A DNA stretch of 6,888 bases from Hyphomicrobiales bacterium (GTDB taxonomy: Bacteria > Pseudomonadota > Alphaproteobacteria > Rhizobiales > HXMU1428-3). Position numbers and translations under genes: made by a program. Each line of letters opens with the position of its first letter. The first letter of the stretch is position 1. The stretch covers positions 1 through 6,888 of the forward strand of contig JAJFHW010000011.1 of NCBI GenBank assembly GCA_021775385.1, written 5' to 3'. This document shows positions 6,004 to 6,888 of this stretch, in pieces. The notes beneath the pieces were generated by a model, which was not told the DNA's origin, made no database searches, and saw only the letters and a list, made by a program, of their open reading frames with translations.

Positions 6004-6138
6004 TTATAAAGGTCTGCTAATAACATTTTCACCCAATCGGATGATCGTAATTGCATAAAACAAGATAACAAAAGCTGCTAACATCAAAGCAATAAAAATC
6101 GAACGACGTTTTCTTTTTTTCTGTTCTTCTTCAGTCAT
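6004..6138 (-). CDS. coxF: Small CoxF-like membrane protein of the cytochrome oxidase cluster
   Basis: A 44-residue reading frame starting ATG three bases after the ctaB stop and ending TAA. The N-terminus is acidic then strongly basic (MTEEEQKKRKRRS). One hydrophobic span follows at about residues 13-33, and the tail is ITIIRLGENVISRPL. This layout and the tail (ITI-x-RLG ... N/S-RPL) match the short proteins often named CoxF that sit between ctaB and ctaG in Alphaproteobacteria; the name comes from memory of that synteny, not from a search. The basic stretch before the span predicts an N-in, C-out single-pass inner-membrane protein by the positive-inside rule. A weak purine-rich GGGA lies about 9 bases before the ATG, and close spacing suggests translational coupling to ctaB. 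Its molecular role is not established; a part in oxidase assembly is inferred from position. It is short enough for gene callers to miss. Confidence 0.8.
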   Translation of the reverse strand: MTEEEQKKRKRRSIFIALMLAAFVILFYAITIIRLGENVISRPL

Positions 6139-6141
6139 AAT

Positions 6142-6888
6142 TTAAATCCCAAATTGAAATCCTGTTGAATAAAAAGCACCCGGTACAACATGCTCAATCA
6201 ACAAAACTGAAAACAGAAAAAATAAATAGAAAATAGAATATAAAAATAATTTCTTAGCGATCGCATCCGCAATATTACCAGTCCGAACGCGAAACACCTG
6301 AAGTGCTAGATATAAAAATACAATCCCTGCCATCACACTAAAAGTAAGATAAACCAATCCACCAAGGTTAATAAAAGCAGGTGTTAAGCTCACAGCAAAA
6401 AGAATGAAGCTATAAATTAAAATCTGTAGCCGTGTTTCATCTGGTCCCTTAACAACAGGCAACATAGGAACACCAACACGCTCATAATCTCGGCAGCGAT
6501 AAAGCGCCAGAGCCCAAAAATGAGGGGGCGTCCACATAAAGATAATCAAAAACAGAACAATAGATTCAAGCGAGATAGATCCGGTAACGGCAACCCAGCC
6601 AATCATCGGAGGGAAAGAACCGGCTGCACCACCAATAACAATATTTTGCGGTGTAGAACGCTTAAGCCACATTGTATAAATAAAAATATAAAATCCGATC
6701 GTTCCCGCTAATAGCGCAGAGGCAAGCCAGTTGGTCACAAGCCCAAGAACAACGACAGAAACTAAACTCAGAACAACTCCAAGCGCCAACGCCTCATTTT
6801 TAGAAACAAGTCCTCGCGGAAGTGGTCGTGCCGCTGTGCGCTGCATCTGACCATCAATGTCGGCGTCATACCACATATTCAAAGCACC
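6142..6888 (-). CDS. ctaB: Protoheme IX farnesyltransferase (heme O synthase), 5' end outside window
   Basis: An integral membrane UbiA-family prenyltransferase that moves a farnesyl group from farnesyl diphosphate to heme b, giving heme o, the precursor of heme a for the aa3 oxidase. The reading frame is open through the right edge, and 248 residues are visible against a usual length of about 300, so roughly the first 50 residues (first membrane span) are missing. The visible part begins GALNMWYDADID, which holds the first Asp-rich prenyl-diphosphate/Mg-binding motif (N4, D8, D12 of the visible part). The segment HFWALALYRCRDYERVGVP is the second conserved polar loop of heme O synthases. Several hydrophobic helices follow, ending in FQFGI. 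An in-frame TTG near the edge is not the true start, because the conserved motif runs through it. The stop lies only 3 bases before the next gene, which suggests one transcript. Confidence 0.96.
   Translation of the reverse strand, partial: GALNMWYDADIDGQMQRTAARPLPRGLVSKNEALALGVVLSLVSVVVLGLVTNWLASALLAGTIGFYIFIYTMWLKRSTPQNIVIGGAAGSFPPMIGWVAVTGSISLESIVLFLIIFMWTPPHFWALALYRCRDYERVGVPMLPVVKGPDETRLQILIYSFILFAVSLTPAFINLGGLVYLTFSVMAGIVFLYLALQVFRVRTGNIADAIAKKLFLYSIFYLFFLFSVLLIEHVVPGAFYSTGFQFGI

Noticed and set aside
6520..6711. Plus-strand 63-codon frame opposite ctaB
   Set aside because: It is antisense to conserved ctaB, with a very Asn/Arg-rich translation and no start-site support.

Overview
The window reads as an AT-rich stretch of an alphaproteobacterial chromosome, with every gene on the minus strand. 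It carries the distal half of the aa3-type cytochrome c oxidase (cta/cox) cluster, followed by threonine synthase and an M16 processing-type peptidase. The order ctaB - small CoxF-like protein - ctaG - ctaE - DUF983 - SURF1 - thrC - M16 is, from established knowledge, a conserved arrangement in Alphaproteobacteria. The closeness of CtaG, CtaE and the M16 protein to their mitochondrial counterparts (Cox11, Cox3, beta-MPP) agrees with this. I cannot name the genus from the sequence alone.

Layout in the direction of transcription (high to low coordinates): heme O synthase ctaB, cut by the right edge; a 44-residue single-membrane-span protein of the CoxF type; ctaG, the copper chaperone for the CuB site; a 143-base gap holding a hairpin, a 14-bp palindrome and a possible promoter; ctaE, subunit III; a strong intrinsic terminator; a DUF983 zinc-ribbon membrane protein; SURF1, overlapping it by 8 bases; a 137-base gap with a possible promoter; thrC, with a TTG start and a strong ribosome binding site; the M16 peptidase, nearly abutting thrC; then 229 bases with a 41-bp tandem repeat; and at the left edge the probable first codons of another gene.

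The oxidase genes work together. CtaB farnesylates heme b to heme o, the precursor of heme a. SURF1 helps heme a enter subunit I. CtaG delivers copper to CuB. CtaE is a structural subunit. CoxF and DUF983 are small membrane proteins of unproven role that travel with the cluster. thrC and the M16 gene are linked by position, not by an obvious pathway.

I see no defence system, mobile element, CRISPR array, tRNA or rRNA, and no clearly new biological system. The observations worth checking are intergenic and small-scale: a terminator placed inside the cluster, the structured ctaG-ctaE gap, three short tandem duplications (41 bp, about 15 bp and 15 bp), and the unannotated-size CoxF-like gene.
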